Assembly: GCA_027315245.1 (NCBI GenBank)
Contig: DAHUYK010000007.1
Coordinates: forward strand, 1-59,802
Origin: Vulcanimicrobiota bacterium
GTDB taxonomy: Bacteria; Vulcanimicrobiota; Vulcanimicrobiia; Vulcanimicrobiales; Vulcanimicrobiaceae
Length of the DNA stretch: 59,802 bases
Direction: 5' to 3'
Shown: one piece after another, positions 10,015 to 19,081 of the stretch
Numbering within the stretch: the stretch's first letter is position 1
Layout: every line of letters begins with the position of its first letter
The notes under the pieces: model-generated
The model's database searches: none
What the model was told of the DNA's origin: nothing
The model's input: only the letters and a program-made list of their open reading frames with translations
Made by a program: the position numbers and the translations under genes

Positions 10015-11289
10015 ATGCGAGTGCTCGTGGTCGGAGCTGGAGCGAGGGAAGATGCATTGTCGTGGCGTCTCGCAGCATCGCCGTCGTGTGAGGCGATCTT
10101 TGCATCGCCGGGGAATGCGGGGACCGCGCAACGTGGCGCAAACTGGGCGATCCCGGCGACCGATGGGAAACGGCTCGCGCAGCGCTGCAAGGACGAGCGC
10201 ATCGATCTCGTCGTGCTCGGACCCGAGACGTCGATCGCGGCTGGCGTCGGCGACCGGCTGCGTGAAGCGGGCGTTGCCGTCTTCGGGCCTTCACGCGCGG
10301 CGGCCCGGCTCGAATCGAGCAAGATATTCGCCAAGCGCTTCATGGAGCGGCACGGTATTCCGACGGCTCGAGCGAGCGCTGCGCACTCGCTCGAGAGCGC
10401 AGTGCGCGCTCTCGAGCACCACGGCGAGAGCGTTGCGATCAAAGCCGACGGCCTCGCGTCGGGTAAAGGCGTTGTCGTCGCCGGCGACCGTCACACCGCG
10501 CGCGCGACGCTCGCGCAGTGGTATGGAAGCGCACACGTTCCGGGCGGAGGCAACGATGTGCTCATCGAGGATCGCCTCGAAGGACGCGAGTTGAGTCTTT
10601 TTGCAATCGGAGACGGCAGGCGATTCGCTCCGTTTTCGTCGGCGTGCGACTACAAGCGTGCCGGCGATGGCGATACGGGCCCGAACACCGGCGGTATGGG
10701 CGCGTATTCGCCGCCGCTGGGATTTCCAGCGGACGTTCAAGAGATCGTGCGCGAGCGCGTGCTCGAACCGCTACAGCGCGGCTTGGCGGAAGAAGGGGAA
10801 AGGTTCGTCGGCGTGCTTTACTGCGGGCTTATGTGGACCGCCGCGGGACCATTCGTCATCGAGTTCAACGTGCGCTTCGGCGATCCGGAGGCACAGGTGC
10901 TGTTGCCCCGCGTCGAGGGCGACGTTGCCGCTGCGTTGCATGGAGCAGCGACGGGTCATTTCGACGAACGCGCGCTTTCGTTCTCGCACGATGTGTGCGT
11001 CGGCGTGGTGCTCGCAACGTCTGGGTATCCTGCGACGTCGACACCGCTATCCGGCCTGCCGGCGCAGGTGGACCTGCCCGACGGCTGCTGCATGTTCTGG
11101 GGAAACTCGACGCTGCGCAACGATACGGTCGACGTGGACGGGGGAAGGGTTATGACGGTGACCGGCCGCGGGGTCGATCTCGCAGCGGCACGCGAGCGCG
11201 CGTACGCGGGCATACAAACGCTCGCGTCGATACTCGGCGCGTACGAGCTCACCTATCGCGGTGACATCGCCTGCGGTCCGGCGCGTTGA
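10015..11289 (+). CDS. purD: Phosphoribosylamine-glycine ligase (GAR synthetase)
   Basis: GAR synthetase, 424 aa, joins phosphoribosylamine and glycine with ATP. It has the ATP-grasp fold with KADGLASGKGVVVA, GPNTGGMGAYSPP and the metal-binding EFNVRFGDPEAQVLLPR, all diagnostic for PurD. The N-terminal phosphate-binding loop, normally GGREHAL, reads GAREDAL here, so the conserved histidine is aspartate; this may be lineage-specific. It is ten bases after guaA, probably in the same transcript, and convergent with the reverse-strand aspartyl protease gene. Confidence 0.95.
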   Translation: MRVLVVGAGAREDALSWRLAASPSCEAIFASPGNAGTAQRGANWAIPATDGKRLAQRCKDERIDLVVLGPETSIAAGVGDRLREAGVAVFGPSRAAARLESSKIFAKRFMERHGIPTARASAAHSLESAVRALEHHGESVAIKADGLASGKGVVVAGDRHTARATLAQWYGSAHVPGGGNDVLIEDRLEGRELSLFAIGDGRRFAPFSSACDYKRAGDGDTGPNTGGMGAYSPPLGFPADVQEIVRERVLEPLQRGLAEEGERFVGVLYCGLMWTAAGPFVIEFNVRFGDPEAQVLLPRVEGDVAAALHGAATGHFDERALSFSHDVCVGVVLATSGYPATSTPLSGLPAQVDLPDGCCMFWGNSTLRNDTVDVDGGRVMTVTGRGVDLAAARERAYAGIQTLASILGAYELTYRGDIACGPAR

Positions 11290-11300
11290 GTAGGGCGCTC

Positions 11301-12881
11301 TTAGGTTCCGAAGCGTTGTGTGTAGCGCGCGTTCGGAGCGAGCAGTATCCGACCGTGCGGATAGTCGAGATAGAGATCGTAATAGCGTAGAAAGTCTTGG
11401 CCGAGGATGCCGTCGTAGTCTTCGATTTCAAACTTCGACGGATCTTGCGTGAGGTAGAAGAGCCATCGCGGAAATGTCCATGACGAGACGCGCAGCGGGC
11501 CGAGATCGATTGGACGATATCCGACGGTGCCGCCCACGCCTTCGAAGTTGCCGAGAAACGGCGATTGCGCCTCCATCTCGTCACCAAGACCTTGATCGAC
11601 GAGCGCAGCGGGATGCTCTCTGGCGAAGCTCGAGAAGAGCAAGCTCCGATCCGCGCCCGTGTCGACGAGCATGCGCATCGTGGAGACCTGGCCAAGGCTG
11701 ACGAAAATGGCGGGAATGCCGTCGTCGAGGGCAATGGGAATCGCCACGGCACCCGCAGGCGGCGTGAAGCTTTGCGGCGAGATCGCTTCGACGGTGCCAT
11801 CGGCGTAGTCGACGTGGAGCACGACGCAGTCGAGGAAGTCAAATCCCAATAGGCCCGCCACCGGCTCGTTGCCGGCGATCGTTTCGAAGGGCAGGCTCTC
11901 GATGTGGACGTTCTGCATCGAGAGCGCGCCGATCGTCATGGATGGAACGACCGCATCGCTTTCGGTGTACGTGCCTGCCGTCTCTTCGGTGATATGGCCG
12001 TGCTCCACGTAACCGAGCGCATGGACGATGCCGCGATCGAGCGCGATCGCGCTCGCGCCGCTGTCGAGCTGCATGTTCACCGTATGTGATCCCATCCGGA
12101 CCGGAATGATGATACGATCGTCGATGATCTTGGCCGGTAGGATCGCCGTTGGCTGCGCGAACGTGACAATGCTGCGACTCTGCGGCATCGCGATGAGTGA
12201 CGGGTCGATCGGTCCACCGACCTGCGCATCGACCAAACGGCGGTCGATTTCGCGCAGGCCGTTGTCGATGTTTTCGTGGACGTGCCAGGCGAACGAGAGC
12301 CCCAGCGTCGTGCGGTAATCGCTGTACGTGAAGACCATCGTATGCCCTGGATAGTTCACGGTGCGTTCGTCCAGAAGTGACGTTCGCGCGTCGATGTAGA
12401 GCGTCTGTGGCACGCCCGACGGCGGATCGACGAGCACCTCGTACGCGTCGTACGGCTGTGAGACGTGGCCGACGAGGCGAACGCCGGTAGGTGCAGCGCG
12501 CGGGTTGAGCACCGCCGCCGTGAAAGCGTTATCGTCGATCGTGACGCGGTCGTGAACGCCGCTCTCCTCCATGATCTCCCCGTTGGCGTTCTGCGACCAG
12601 CCATGACCGCCGATCGAGCCTTGCGCGTCGGTGACCGACCCGATCGTGCTATCGGTGCGGTAGTCGTCGCCTGAAAACACGTCGGCCTCGGTTCCGCTGA
12701 GATCGCCTTCGGTGATGCTCCAATGCAGCACGCGCGTTCGCGGCCTTCCCGGCGTCGACGTCCCGAGCGCCGTGCGGTACGCGCGTAGCACTCCGACGAG
12801 GGCGCTGCGTGGGGCCGCACGGTGGGCGGGCGCCGCGCTCACGGTGAGGACGGCGAGCACGACGACGAGCGAGCTACGCAT
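11301..12881 (-). CDS. Secreted protein with two retropepsin-like aspartyl protease domains
   Basis: This 526-aa protein has an N-terminal signal peptide (MRSSLVVVLAVLTVSAAPA). An N-terminal beta-rich region resembles lipoprotein-carrier-like domains and contains a WHVHENIDNG segment. Two tandem retropepsin-like modules follow. The first has the active-site motif LDSGAS (in VNMQLDSGASAIALD) and a GLLGFDFLD flap-side motif. The second has VDTGAD (in MRMLVDTGADRSLLF) and GILGQDFLRYYD. Both catalytic aspartates are retained. The start overlaps the stop of the paralogous upstream gene by eight bases, so the two form a bicistronic unit. Export suggests proteolysis or peptide binding in the periplasm; the substrate is unknown. 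Confidence 0.8.
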   Translation of the reverse strand: MRSSLVVVLAVLTVSAAPAHRAAPRSALVGVLRAYRTALGTSTPGRPRTRVLHWSITEGDLSGTEADVFSGDDYRTDSTIGSVTDAQGSIGGHGWSQNANGEIMEESGVHDRVTIDDNAFTAAVLNPRAAPTGVRLVGHVSQPYDAYEVLVDPPSGVPQTLYIDARTSLLDERTVNYPGHTMVFTYSDYRTTLGLSFAWHVHENIDNGLREIDRRLVDAQVGGPIDPSLIAMPQSRSIVTFAQPTAILPAKIIDDRIIIPVRMGSHTVNMQLDSGASAIALDRGIVHALGYVEHGHITEETAGTYTESDAVVPSMTIGALSMQNVHIESLPFETIAGNEPVAGLLGFDFLDCVVLHVDYADGTVEAISPQSFTPPAGAVAIPIALDDGIPAIFVSLGQVSTMRMLVDTGADRSLLFSSFAREHPAALVDQGLGDEMEAQSPFLGNFEGVGGTVGYRPIDLGPLRVSSWTFPRWLFYLTQDPSKFEIEDYDGILGQDFLRYYDLYLDYPHGRILLAPNARYTQRFGT

Positions 12882-14499
12882 GGTGAATCACCCGCATGAA
12901 GAGCGCGTTCGGCTTGACGATGACGCGCCCGTGCGGATAGTCGAGATAGACGTCAAAGAATCGTAAGAAGTCAAAGCCGAGCGCGGCGTCGACTGCGCGG
13001 TTCTCGCTCAAGTAGAGCGGTTCGTTCGATGCGCGTACGTTCGGCTGTTGAAAATTGACGGTTCCGAAGTGCACCGACGTCGGCTGCGCGATCCATTCGC
13101 GTGCAACGCGTTTGCCAAACGATCCGTTGTTGGCAAATGGCAGATTTTGGCTCGCGATTGCGCCGCCGCCGGTGAACAACTCGGGGTGCGCGGCGAGAAA
13201 CGTTCCGAAAAACTCGGTGTGGACGATTTCGTTGGCAAGCAGAACGTTACCACTCGTCACGTCGCCGACCCCGACGGAGAGAAAAGGAAAACCATCATCG
13301 AAATCGAGCGGGTAGATCAATCCGCCGGGCACAGGATCGTTGGAGTCGAACGACGACGCAGGCAAGACCTGCACGGTTCCGTTCACATAGTCGATTTTGA
13401 AGACGTTTCCGGCGAGAAAATCGTAGCCCAGCACGCCGACGACTTCGGTGTTGCGAAACCACGCAAAGCTAAACGGCATCGCGTCGAGCGCCAGTTCGTT
13501 GCGCACGAGAGGGCCGACGGTTGCCGTGCGGACAAGCGTTTCGAAGGGCACGTCTGCGCCGCTGGGCGACCGGTCGACGCTTCCGTACGTGGGCAGCCCC
13601 ATTTGTTTCGCGACGTCTTCGTCGATGATGTCTTCCGGCGACGCCGTGTCGAGCATCATGTCCAGTCCTCGTCCGTTGACGGTCATGCGCAGAATTATGG
13701 TACCGTCGTCGTACATCTGCGCGGGAATCGTGAGCGCGACCTGCGAGTAGGGCGTGAACGGCGCGCTCGGTGGCTGCGCAAACTGAGAGGCACTGATGGC
13801 GACGCCGCCTTGCATCGACGTGCAGACGTAGTCGTCGTCGAGGGTTCTGGGATACCACGTGTCGTGGACGTGCCAGGCGCTCGTGACGCCGTCGACGGTC
13901 CGAAAGTCGTCGAAGGTTCGCACGAGGCGATGACCATCGTGCACCCATTCGACGCGCGTAATGAGTCCGCTCGCGACGTCGTAGAATATCCATTCGGGAT
14001 GAGCGCTGCCGGCGACCTGCACTTTGACGACGTACGCGGGATCGGCGCCTTGCGTTTGGCCGGCAACGCTCGCGTCATTCTTCGGATCCGCGGCATCCTC
14101 GTTGACCTGCTGTGAGAAGAAGGTCACGTCGTCCGTCGTCGTCGTCGGTGAGACGAAACCGTTCTGATCGCGGTGCCAGCGGTGCCCGTTCTGCTGCCCG
14201 TACTCCTCAAGAAATGGTCCGCGCATGATGCGCGAATGGTAGTCGGTGCCGGAACGCTCGAGGTGCAGGGTCCCCGACATGCCGCTGTCGGTGAAGCGCC
14301 AGTCTTCGACGACCGTGTCGCGGCCCAACGGTCGCCCCACGGCCACGTCGTGAGCGGACAAGATTGCCGCCAAATGGGCGGACGCCGGCGCGAGGTTTGG
14401 AGGCGGAGCATCGAGCGCGTCGACGCTCTGCGCTCGCGCGGAAAAACCCATGGCGAGCAACGCCGCTATCCAAGCCGCGCTGGCGATTCCTACTCGCAT
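12874..14499 (-). CDS. Secreted retropepsin-like protein, paralog with weakened active sites
   Basis: This 541-aa protein is a paralog of the downstream gene with the same layout: signal peptide (MRVGIASAAWIAALLAMGFSARA), a beta-rich N-terminal domain with TSAWHVHDTW, then two retropepsin-like modules. The first module reads LDTASP, where DTG has become DTA. In the second the expected D-T-G is replaced by LLANEIVHTEF. The GVLGYDFLA and ALGFDFLRFFD motifs are kept. It may be a low-activity or non-catalytic partner of the intact protein. I chose the internal ATG that opens the signal peptide, not the longer upstream frame. Confidence 0.75.
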   Translation of the reverse strand: MRVGIASAAWIAALLAMGFSARAQSVDALDAPPPNLAPASAHLAAILSAHDVAVGRPLGRDTVVEDWRFTDSGMSGTLHLERSGTDYHSRIMRGPFLEEYGQQNGHRWHRDQNGFVSPTTTTDDVTFFSQQVNEDAADPKNDASVAGQTQGADPAYVVKVQVAGSAHPEWIFYDVASGLITRVEWVHDGHRLVRTFDDFRTVDGVTSAWHVHDTWYPRTLDDDYVCTSMQGGVAISASQFAQPPSAPFTPYSQVALTIPAQMYDDGTIILRMTVNGRGLDMMLDTASPEDIIDEDVAKQMGLPTYGSVDRSPSGADVPFETLVRTATVGPLVRNELALDAMPFSFAWFRNTEVVGVLGYDFLAGNVFKIDYVNGTVQVLPASSFDSNDPVPGGLIYPLDFDDGFPFLSVGVGDVTSGNVLLANEIVHTEFFGTFLAAHPELFTGGGAIASQNLPFANNGSFGKRVAREWIAQPTSVHFGTVNFQQPNVRASNEPLYLSENRAVDAALGFDFLRFFDVYLDYPHGRVIVKPNALFMRVIHHA

Positions 14500-14612
14500 T
14501 GCGACACCCCCGTGACGAATGCGTGCTTGTATTCGCCCCCGGCAAGCAATCCCCCGGCGTGTTACGCAAACCTTCGGTTGCCGAACAGGCGTTCGAGGCG
14601 CGTCGGCGAAGA

Positions 14613-15284
14613 ATGAACGCGATGCAATATCAGTACCAACCGCCTCAGCAGCGCTTGGCAGCGCCGGCGATCCCCACGCACTCACTGCTCGCGCAGGTGC
14701 TCGGTATCTCCGCGCTCGGCTTCTGCATTACGGCGCTCGCAGCATGGCTCTTCCCCGGGATTGCGCCCGGTGCCGGGATGATCGCCATGCTTGCCGGCCT
14801 CGGGTTGCTCTTCGGCTGCATGGCAGCACGAAAAAACGAGGCGCTCTCGTTGACGCTCTTCTACGCTTTCACGTTCTGTGAAGGGCTCGGCATCGCGCCC
14901 GTCATCAGCCAGCATAATCAAACGATGGGGCCGAGTGTCGTCACCGAAGCGGCGCTGACGACGGGCCTAGGCATGTTCGCACTCGGCGCAGTCGTCTACG
15001 CGACGGGGCTCGATTTGCGGCGCTTTCAAGGCTACGTGACGCTTGCGCTCTTGGGGCTCGTGCTGCTCGGTATCGTCTCGATCTTCGTACGCTTCATTCA
15101 CCCGCAAGTCTACGCGTATTTGGTGCTCGCCATCTTCACCGCGTACGTGCTCATCGACTTCGCGCGCATTCGCGCGGGAGGCGATGGGTACACGCCCGTC
15201 ATGCTTGCGGTGAGCATCTACCTCGACGCGCTCAATATCTTTTTGGCCCTGCTGACGATCTTCGGGGGCCGTCGCAGGGACTAA
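14613..15284 (+). CDS. Bax inhibitor-1 / YccA family membrane protein
   Basis: This 223-aa polytopic membrane protein has about seven hydrophobic helices. It shows the BI-1 family pattern: FTFCEGLGIAPVI in the middle, and a C-terminal YLVLAIFTAYVLIDFARI followed by SIYLDALNIFLALLTIFGGRRRD, where the paired acidic residues of the last helices are typical. Family members are calcium-leak or protease-interacting integral proteins; the bacterial role is not well defined. A Gln- and Pro-rich N-terminus precedes the first helix. It ends one base before purF, so the two are probably co-transcribed. Confidence 0.88.
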   Translation: MNAMQYQYQPPQQRLAAPAIPTHSLLAQVLGISALGFCITALAAWLFPGIAPGAGMIAMLAGLGLLFGCMAARKNEALSLTLFYAFTFCEGLGIAPVISQHNQTMGPSVVTEAALTTGLGMFALGAVVYATGLDLRRFQGYVTLALLGLVLLGIVSIFVRFIHPQVYAYLVLAIFTAYVLIDFARIRAGGDGYTPVMLAVSIYLDALNIFLALLTIFGGRRRD

Positions 15285-15285
15285 C

Positions 15286-16644
15286 GTGTGCGGCGTCGTC
15301 GGCATCTACGCTCCGGGGCGCGATGCCGCGCGCCTCGCGTTCTTCGCGCTCTATGCCCTGCAGCATCGCGGACAGGAGTCTGCGGGCATTGCAGCAGCCG
15401 ACGGCGGGGCCATTCGCTCGCACAAAGCGATGGGGTTGCTCGGTGCGATCTTCGACGAAGCGATCCTCTCGGAGTTGTCTGGGCCCATCGCCGTCGGGCA
15501 CACGCGCTACTCGACGAGCGGATCATCGATCGTCGTCAACGCGCAGCCGCTCTTGGAGCGCAGTGAACTCGGCGACTTCGCGTTCGCGCACAACGGGAAC
15601 CTGACGAATACGCAGACCCTACGTGAGACGCTCTCGCCGCAGGTCGTCTTGCAAGCAAGTTCCGACTCCGAAGTGCTTGCGAAGATGCTCGTCGAGCGCT
15701 CGGGATCGCTTGTGGAGCGCACCGCGCACGTGCTCGAGGTGGCGCGCGGCGCGTACTCGGTCGTGCTCTGCACCGGCGACGAGCTGTACGCGTTTCGCGA
15801 TCCATGGGGCGTGCGTCCCCTCGCGCTCGGCGCGCTCGACGAGGGCGGGTACGTCGTCGCATCCGAGTCGTGCGCGTTGGGAACAATCGGCGCGCGCTTC
15901 GTGCGCGAGATCGAGCCGGGCGAGATTCTTCGCATCGGTGAGCACGGTATCGAATCACGAAGGGTGATCGACGACGACAAACCACCGGCGCTCTGCATGT
16001 TTGAGTACATCTACTTCGCGAGACCCGACTCGCAGTTCGCCGGGCGTTCGGTCTACATGGCGCGCTACGCGATGGGTCAGGCGCTCGCGCGCGAGCATCC
16101 CGTCGAGGCCGACGTCGTGATGGCCGTTCCCGACTCGGCGGTGCCGGCCGGCATCGGATACGCAGCGCAGAGCGGTTTGCCGTACGTCGAAGGCTTGATC
16201 AAGAATCGCTATATCGGCCGCACGTTCATCAGCCCCGATCAGCAGATGCGCTCCCGAGGCGTCCAGCTGAAGTTCAATCCGTTGGTCGAGAACCTGCGCG
16301 ACCAGCGCGTAGTCGTCGTCGACGACTCCATCGTGCGAGGAACCACGACGCCGCGAATCGTCTCCTTGCTTCGAGAAGCGGGCGCGCGCGAAGTGCACTT
16401 ACGCATCAGCGCGCCGCCCATTACGCACCCGTGTTATCTTGGTGTCGACATGGCGACGTACGACGAACTCATCGCGGCGAACAAGAGCGTCGAGGAAATT
16501 CGAGCGCACACCCGTGCAGATTCACTGGGCTACTTGAGCCTAGCGGCGCTCATTGCCGCAACCTCACGGCGCCGCGAGGAGATGTGCCTCGGCTGCCTTA
16601 CGGGCACGTACCCCAGCAAACCCGAGGCAGCGACAGTCAAATAG
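15286..16644 (+). CDS. purF: Amidophosphoribosyltransferase (Fe-S type)
   Basis: PurF catalyses the first committed step of purine synthesis, PRPP plus glutamine to phosphoribosylamine. It is 452 aa. The GTG start is directly followed by the Cys nucleophile (CGVVGIYAPG), so there is no propeptide beyond the initiator Met. The PRTase loop is VVVVDDSIVRGTT. Four cysteines match the iron-sulfur ligands of the Bacillus-type enzyme: ALCMFEYIYFA, THPCYLGVDM and MCLGCLTGTYP. This suggests an oxygen-sensitive [4Fe-4S] regulated form. It is separated from the rest of the pur operon by three genes and converges with panB. Confidence 0.96.
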   Translation: MCGVVGIYAPGRDAARLAFFALYALQHRGQESAGIAAADGGAIRSHKAMGLLGAIFDEAILSELSGPIAVGHTRYSTSGSSIVVNAQPLLERSELGDFAFAHNGNLTNTQTLRETLSPQVVLQASSDSEVLAKMLVERSGSLVERTAHVLEVARGAYSVVLCTGDELYAFRDPWGVRPLALGALDEGGYVVASESCALGTIGARFVREIEPGEILRIGEHGIESRRVIDDDKPPALCMFEYIYFARPDSQFAGRSVYMARYAMGQALAREHPVEADVVMAVPDSAVPAGIGYAAQSGLPYVEGLIKNRYIGRTFISPDQQMRSRGVQLKFNPLVENLRDQRVVVVDDSIVRGTTTPRIVSLLREAGAREVHLRISAPPITHPCYLGVDMATYDELIAANKSVEEIRAHTRADSLGYLSLAALIAATSRRREEMCLGCLTGTYPSKPEAATVK

Positions 16645-16654
16645 CCATACATCC

Positions 16655-17533
16655 TTACGTGTTCTTCGGAGTCATAGCATCAGGGCTGTCGTCGCTTTGT
16701 GATGATATGGGGAATCGGTGTTCGCGGACGTCGACAGCGTACGCGCGCAGTGCTTCGACTGCGTCGCGTCCGAACTCGGCGTAGCGGCGCGCGAAGCTCG
16801 GTGAGTGCGCATAGAGCCCGAGCACGTCGTGCAAGACTAATACCTGCGCGTCGCAGTGCGGCCCCGAGCCGATGCCGATCGTCGGAATCGATAGCAGTGC
16901 GGTGATCTCGCGCGTGATCTCGGCATCTACGACCTCGAGCACGATCGCGTAGGCACCGGCAGTTTCGATCGCCTGAGCATCGGCGACGAGCCGATCGTGA
17001 TGCGTGCGCATCTTGTATCCTGGCCCGAGACCGGCGGTCTGCGGCGTGATTCCGATGTGTCCGACGACGGGAATGCCGGCGCGCGCGATTGCGCGCACAC
17101 GATCCGACTCGTGTACGCCGCCTTCGAGCTTCACCGAGCACGCGCCGCCCTCTTTCACGAGGCGAATCGCGTTCGTGAGGGCTTGCTCGTCGCTCACCTG
17201 ATACGAGCCGAAGGGCATGTCGACGATGACGTGCGCACGCGCGGTCCCGCGCGCGACGGCCTGCGCGTGGTGGACCATCTGTTCCATCGTGACGGGTGTC
17301 GTTTCGTCGTATCCGAGAACGACGTTGCCGAGGCTGTCGCCGACGAGCACGACGTCGATACCGCTCTCTTCAGCGAACCTGCCGAATGGCGCGTCATAGG
17401 CGGTGATGACCGGAAAGATGTGCTTATTCTTGCGGCGTTTGATGGCTCCGGCGGTCAAGCGCCGGAAGACGGGCGCTCTTGCCGGCTCGTACGGGCGTGC
17501 GTCGTGAGCGCCGGACTGCGGTTTCGTCGACAT
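16655..17533 (-). CDS. panB: Ketopantoate hydroxymethyltransferase
   Basis: PanB, 292 aa, makes ketopantoate from alpha-ketoisovalerate and methylene-THF in pantothenate/CoA synthesis. The family signatures VITAYDAPFGRFAEE, VLVGDSLGNVVLGYDETTPVTMEQM, VDMPFGSYQ, KLEGG and GHIGITPQ are all present, and GIGSGPHCDAQVLVLHDVLG lies near the C-terminus. The 30 N-terminal residues are a low-complexity extension. I start at the ATG just downstream of the pepA stop, which gives a two-gene pepA-panB unit. panC and panD are not in the window. Confidence 0.94.
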   Translation of the reverse strand: MSTKPQSGAHDARPYEPARAPVFRRLTAGAIKRRKNKHIFPVITAYDAPFGRFAEESGIDVVLVGDSLGNVVLGYDETTPVTMEQMVHHAQAVARGTARAHVIVDMPFGSYQVSDEQALTNAIRLVKEGGACSVKLEGGVHESDRVRAIARAGIPVVGHIGITPQTAGLGPGYKMRTHHDRLVADAQAIETAGAYAIVLEVVDAEITREITALLSIPTIGIGSGPHCDAQVLVLHDVLGLYAHSPSFARRYAEFGRDAVEALRAYAVDVREHRFPISSQSDDSPDAMTPKNT

Positions 17534-17535
17534 CG

Positions 17536-19020
17536 CTACTGCGCCAATCGCTCCGCGAGAGCGAGGAAGGCACGCACCGGTACGCCGGTCGGTCCCTTTG
17601 CAGACCATGCCGATCCGCGATCGAGATACGCGGTGCCGGCGACGTCGAGGTGAACCCAGGGCGTCTCGCCGACGAAGGCGTGGAGAAACGCGGCCGCCGT
17701 TAGCGTGCCGCCGTCGCGTCCGCCGGTGTTCTTGAGATCGGCGATGTCGCTGCGCATCTGCCGGCCGTAGTCGTCGAAGAGCGGCATGCGCCAGTAGCGT
17801 TCGCCCGTCGGCTTCGCACACGCGAGCACGAGCTCGGCAAAGGCGTCGTCATTCGAGATGAGGGCCGCCGCAGCGTGCCCGAGCGCGATGACACAGGCGC
17901 CGGTCAACGTCGCGCAGTCGACGATGCGCGTCGCGCCGCATTCGTTTGCGTAGCAGAGCGCGTCTGCGAGGATGAGGCGGCCCTCCGCATCCGTGTTGAT
18001 GATCTCGATGCTCTTGCCGTTCATGGCGCGCACGATATCACCGGGTTTCGTCGCGCGGCCGCCGGGCATGTTCTCCGTCGCCGGAACGATGCCGACGACG
18101 TTCAGCTTGGGTTTGAGCTTACCGATAGCCGACATCGCGGCGATCACCGCCGCGCCGCCGGACATGTCGTACTTCATATCCTCCATGCGCTCCGCCGGCT
18201 TGATCGAGATGCCGCCCGTGTCGAACGTGATTCCCTTACCGACGAGCGCGAGAAGGTCTTTGCTCGAAGGCGCTCCATTATAACGAAGCACGATGAACTT
18301 CGGCGGCTGCGCGCTGCCGGCAGCAACGGAGAGAAAAGAGCCCATACCTTTGGCGCGGGCCCAATCTTCGTCGCGCACCTCCGCCGTCATCCCGCTCTCG
18401 CTTGCAGCCTTGACGGCCTCCTCGGCGAGATGCGTCGGCGTCATGTCGTTCGACGGCGTGACCGCGAGGCGGCGTGCGAAGTTCACCGCGTCGCCGGCGA
18501 CACTACCGTAACGCGCGCCGGCCTCGAGCGCCTTTCGATCGCCATTGCCGGAGAGGATCGCGACGCTCTCGATTGCGACGCGCCGCTCTGGATCGCGCTG
18601 GTAGATCGTGATCTCGAAGGAGCCCGTCGTCGCGCCTTCGGCAACTGCCGCCGCAGCCTCCCTCGCGCGGCCGGAGAGTTCTTCGGGAAGTGCGATCGCG
18701 ACGTCGGAGATGCCCAGGCGTCCGAGTACGCGGACTGCGGCGCCGGCGTAGCGTGCGAGCATGAACGGTTCGAGTTGCGCGCGGTCGCCGAGCCCGACGG
18801 CAAGCACGCGGCGAAACGGCTTGTCTTTGGCATGGAGCAATGCGTGTTCGCAGAGTTTCCCCTGCAGTTCGCCTCCTGCTACAACGTCGGCCAGCGCTCC
18901 GGAGAGCGCGGCATCGAGTGCGACAGCCGCACCGGACAGGCGCCCGTCGCTGAAGACGGGGACGACGATCGCGCCGGCGCGCACTTCGACTGGCGCATCG
19001 TGAACGATGCGAATTTGCAT
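17536..19020 (-). CDS. pepA: Leucyl aminopeptidase, M17 family
   Basis: This cytosolic M17 metallo-aminopeptidase, 494 aa, removes N-terminal residues from peptides. The catalytic C-terminal domain has the two-metal site segments: GKGITFDTGGISIKPAERMEDMKYDMSGG with the Lys and Asp ligands, and NTDAEGRLILADAL, the diagnostic M17 motif. The N-terminal macro-like domain occupies roughly the first 170 residues. The start is the ATG of MQIRIVHDAPVE, 61 bp from the divergent purM start. A longer in-frame extension would overlap purM and looks non-coding. Confidence 0.94.
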   Translation of the reverse strand: MQIRIVHDAPVEVRAGAIVVPVFSDGRLSGAAVALDAALSGALADVVAGGELQGKLCEHALLHAKDKPFRRVLAVGLGDRAQLEPFMLARYAGAAVRVLGRLGISDVAIALPEELSGRAREAAAAVAEGATTGSFEITIYQRDPERRVAIESVAILSGNGDRKALEAGARYGSVAGDAVNFARRLAVTPSNDMTPTHLAEEAVKAASESGMTAEVRDEDWARAKGMGSFLSVAAGSAQPPKFIVLRYNGAPSSKDLLALVGKGITFDTGGISIKPAERMEDMKYDMSGGAAVIAAMSAIGKLKPKLNVVGIVPATENMPGGRATKPGDIVRAMNGKSIEIINTDAEGRLILADALCYANECGATRIVDCATLTGACVIALGHAAAALISNDDAFAELVLACAKPTGERYWRMPLFDDYGRQMRSDIADLKNTGGRDGGTLTAAAFLHAFVGETPWVHLDVAGTAYLDRGSAWSAKGPTGVPVRAFLALAERLAQ

Positions 19021-19081
19021 GGTCTGCCTTTCGATGAGGTGAAGGGAGAAGTATGCAGAGAACCCACGCCGGGCCTTCGCG

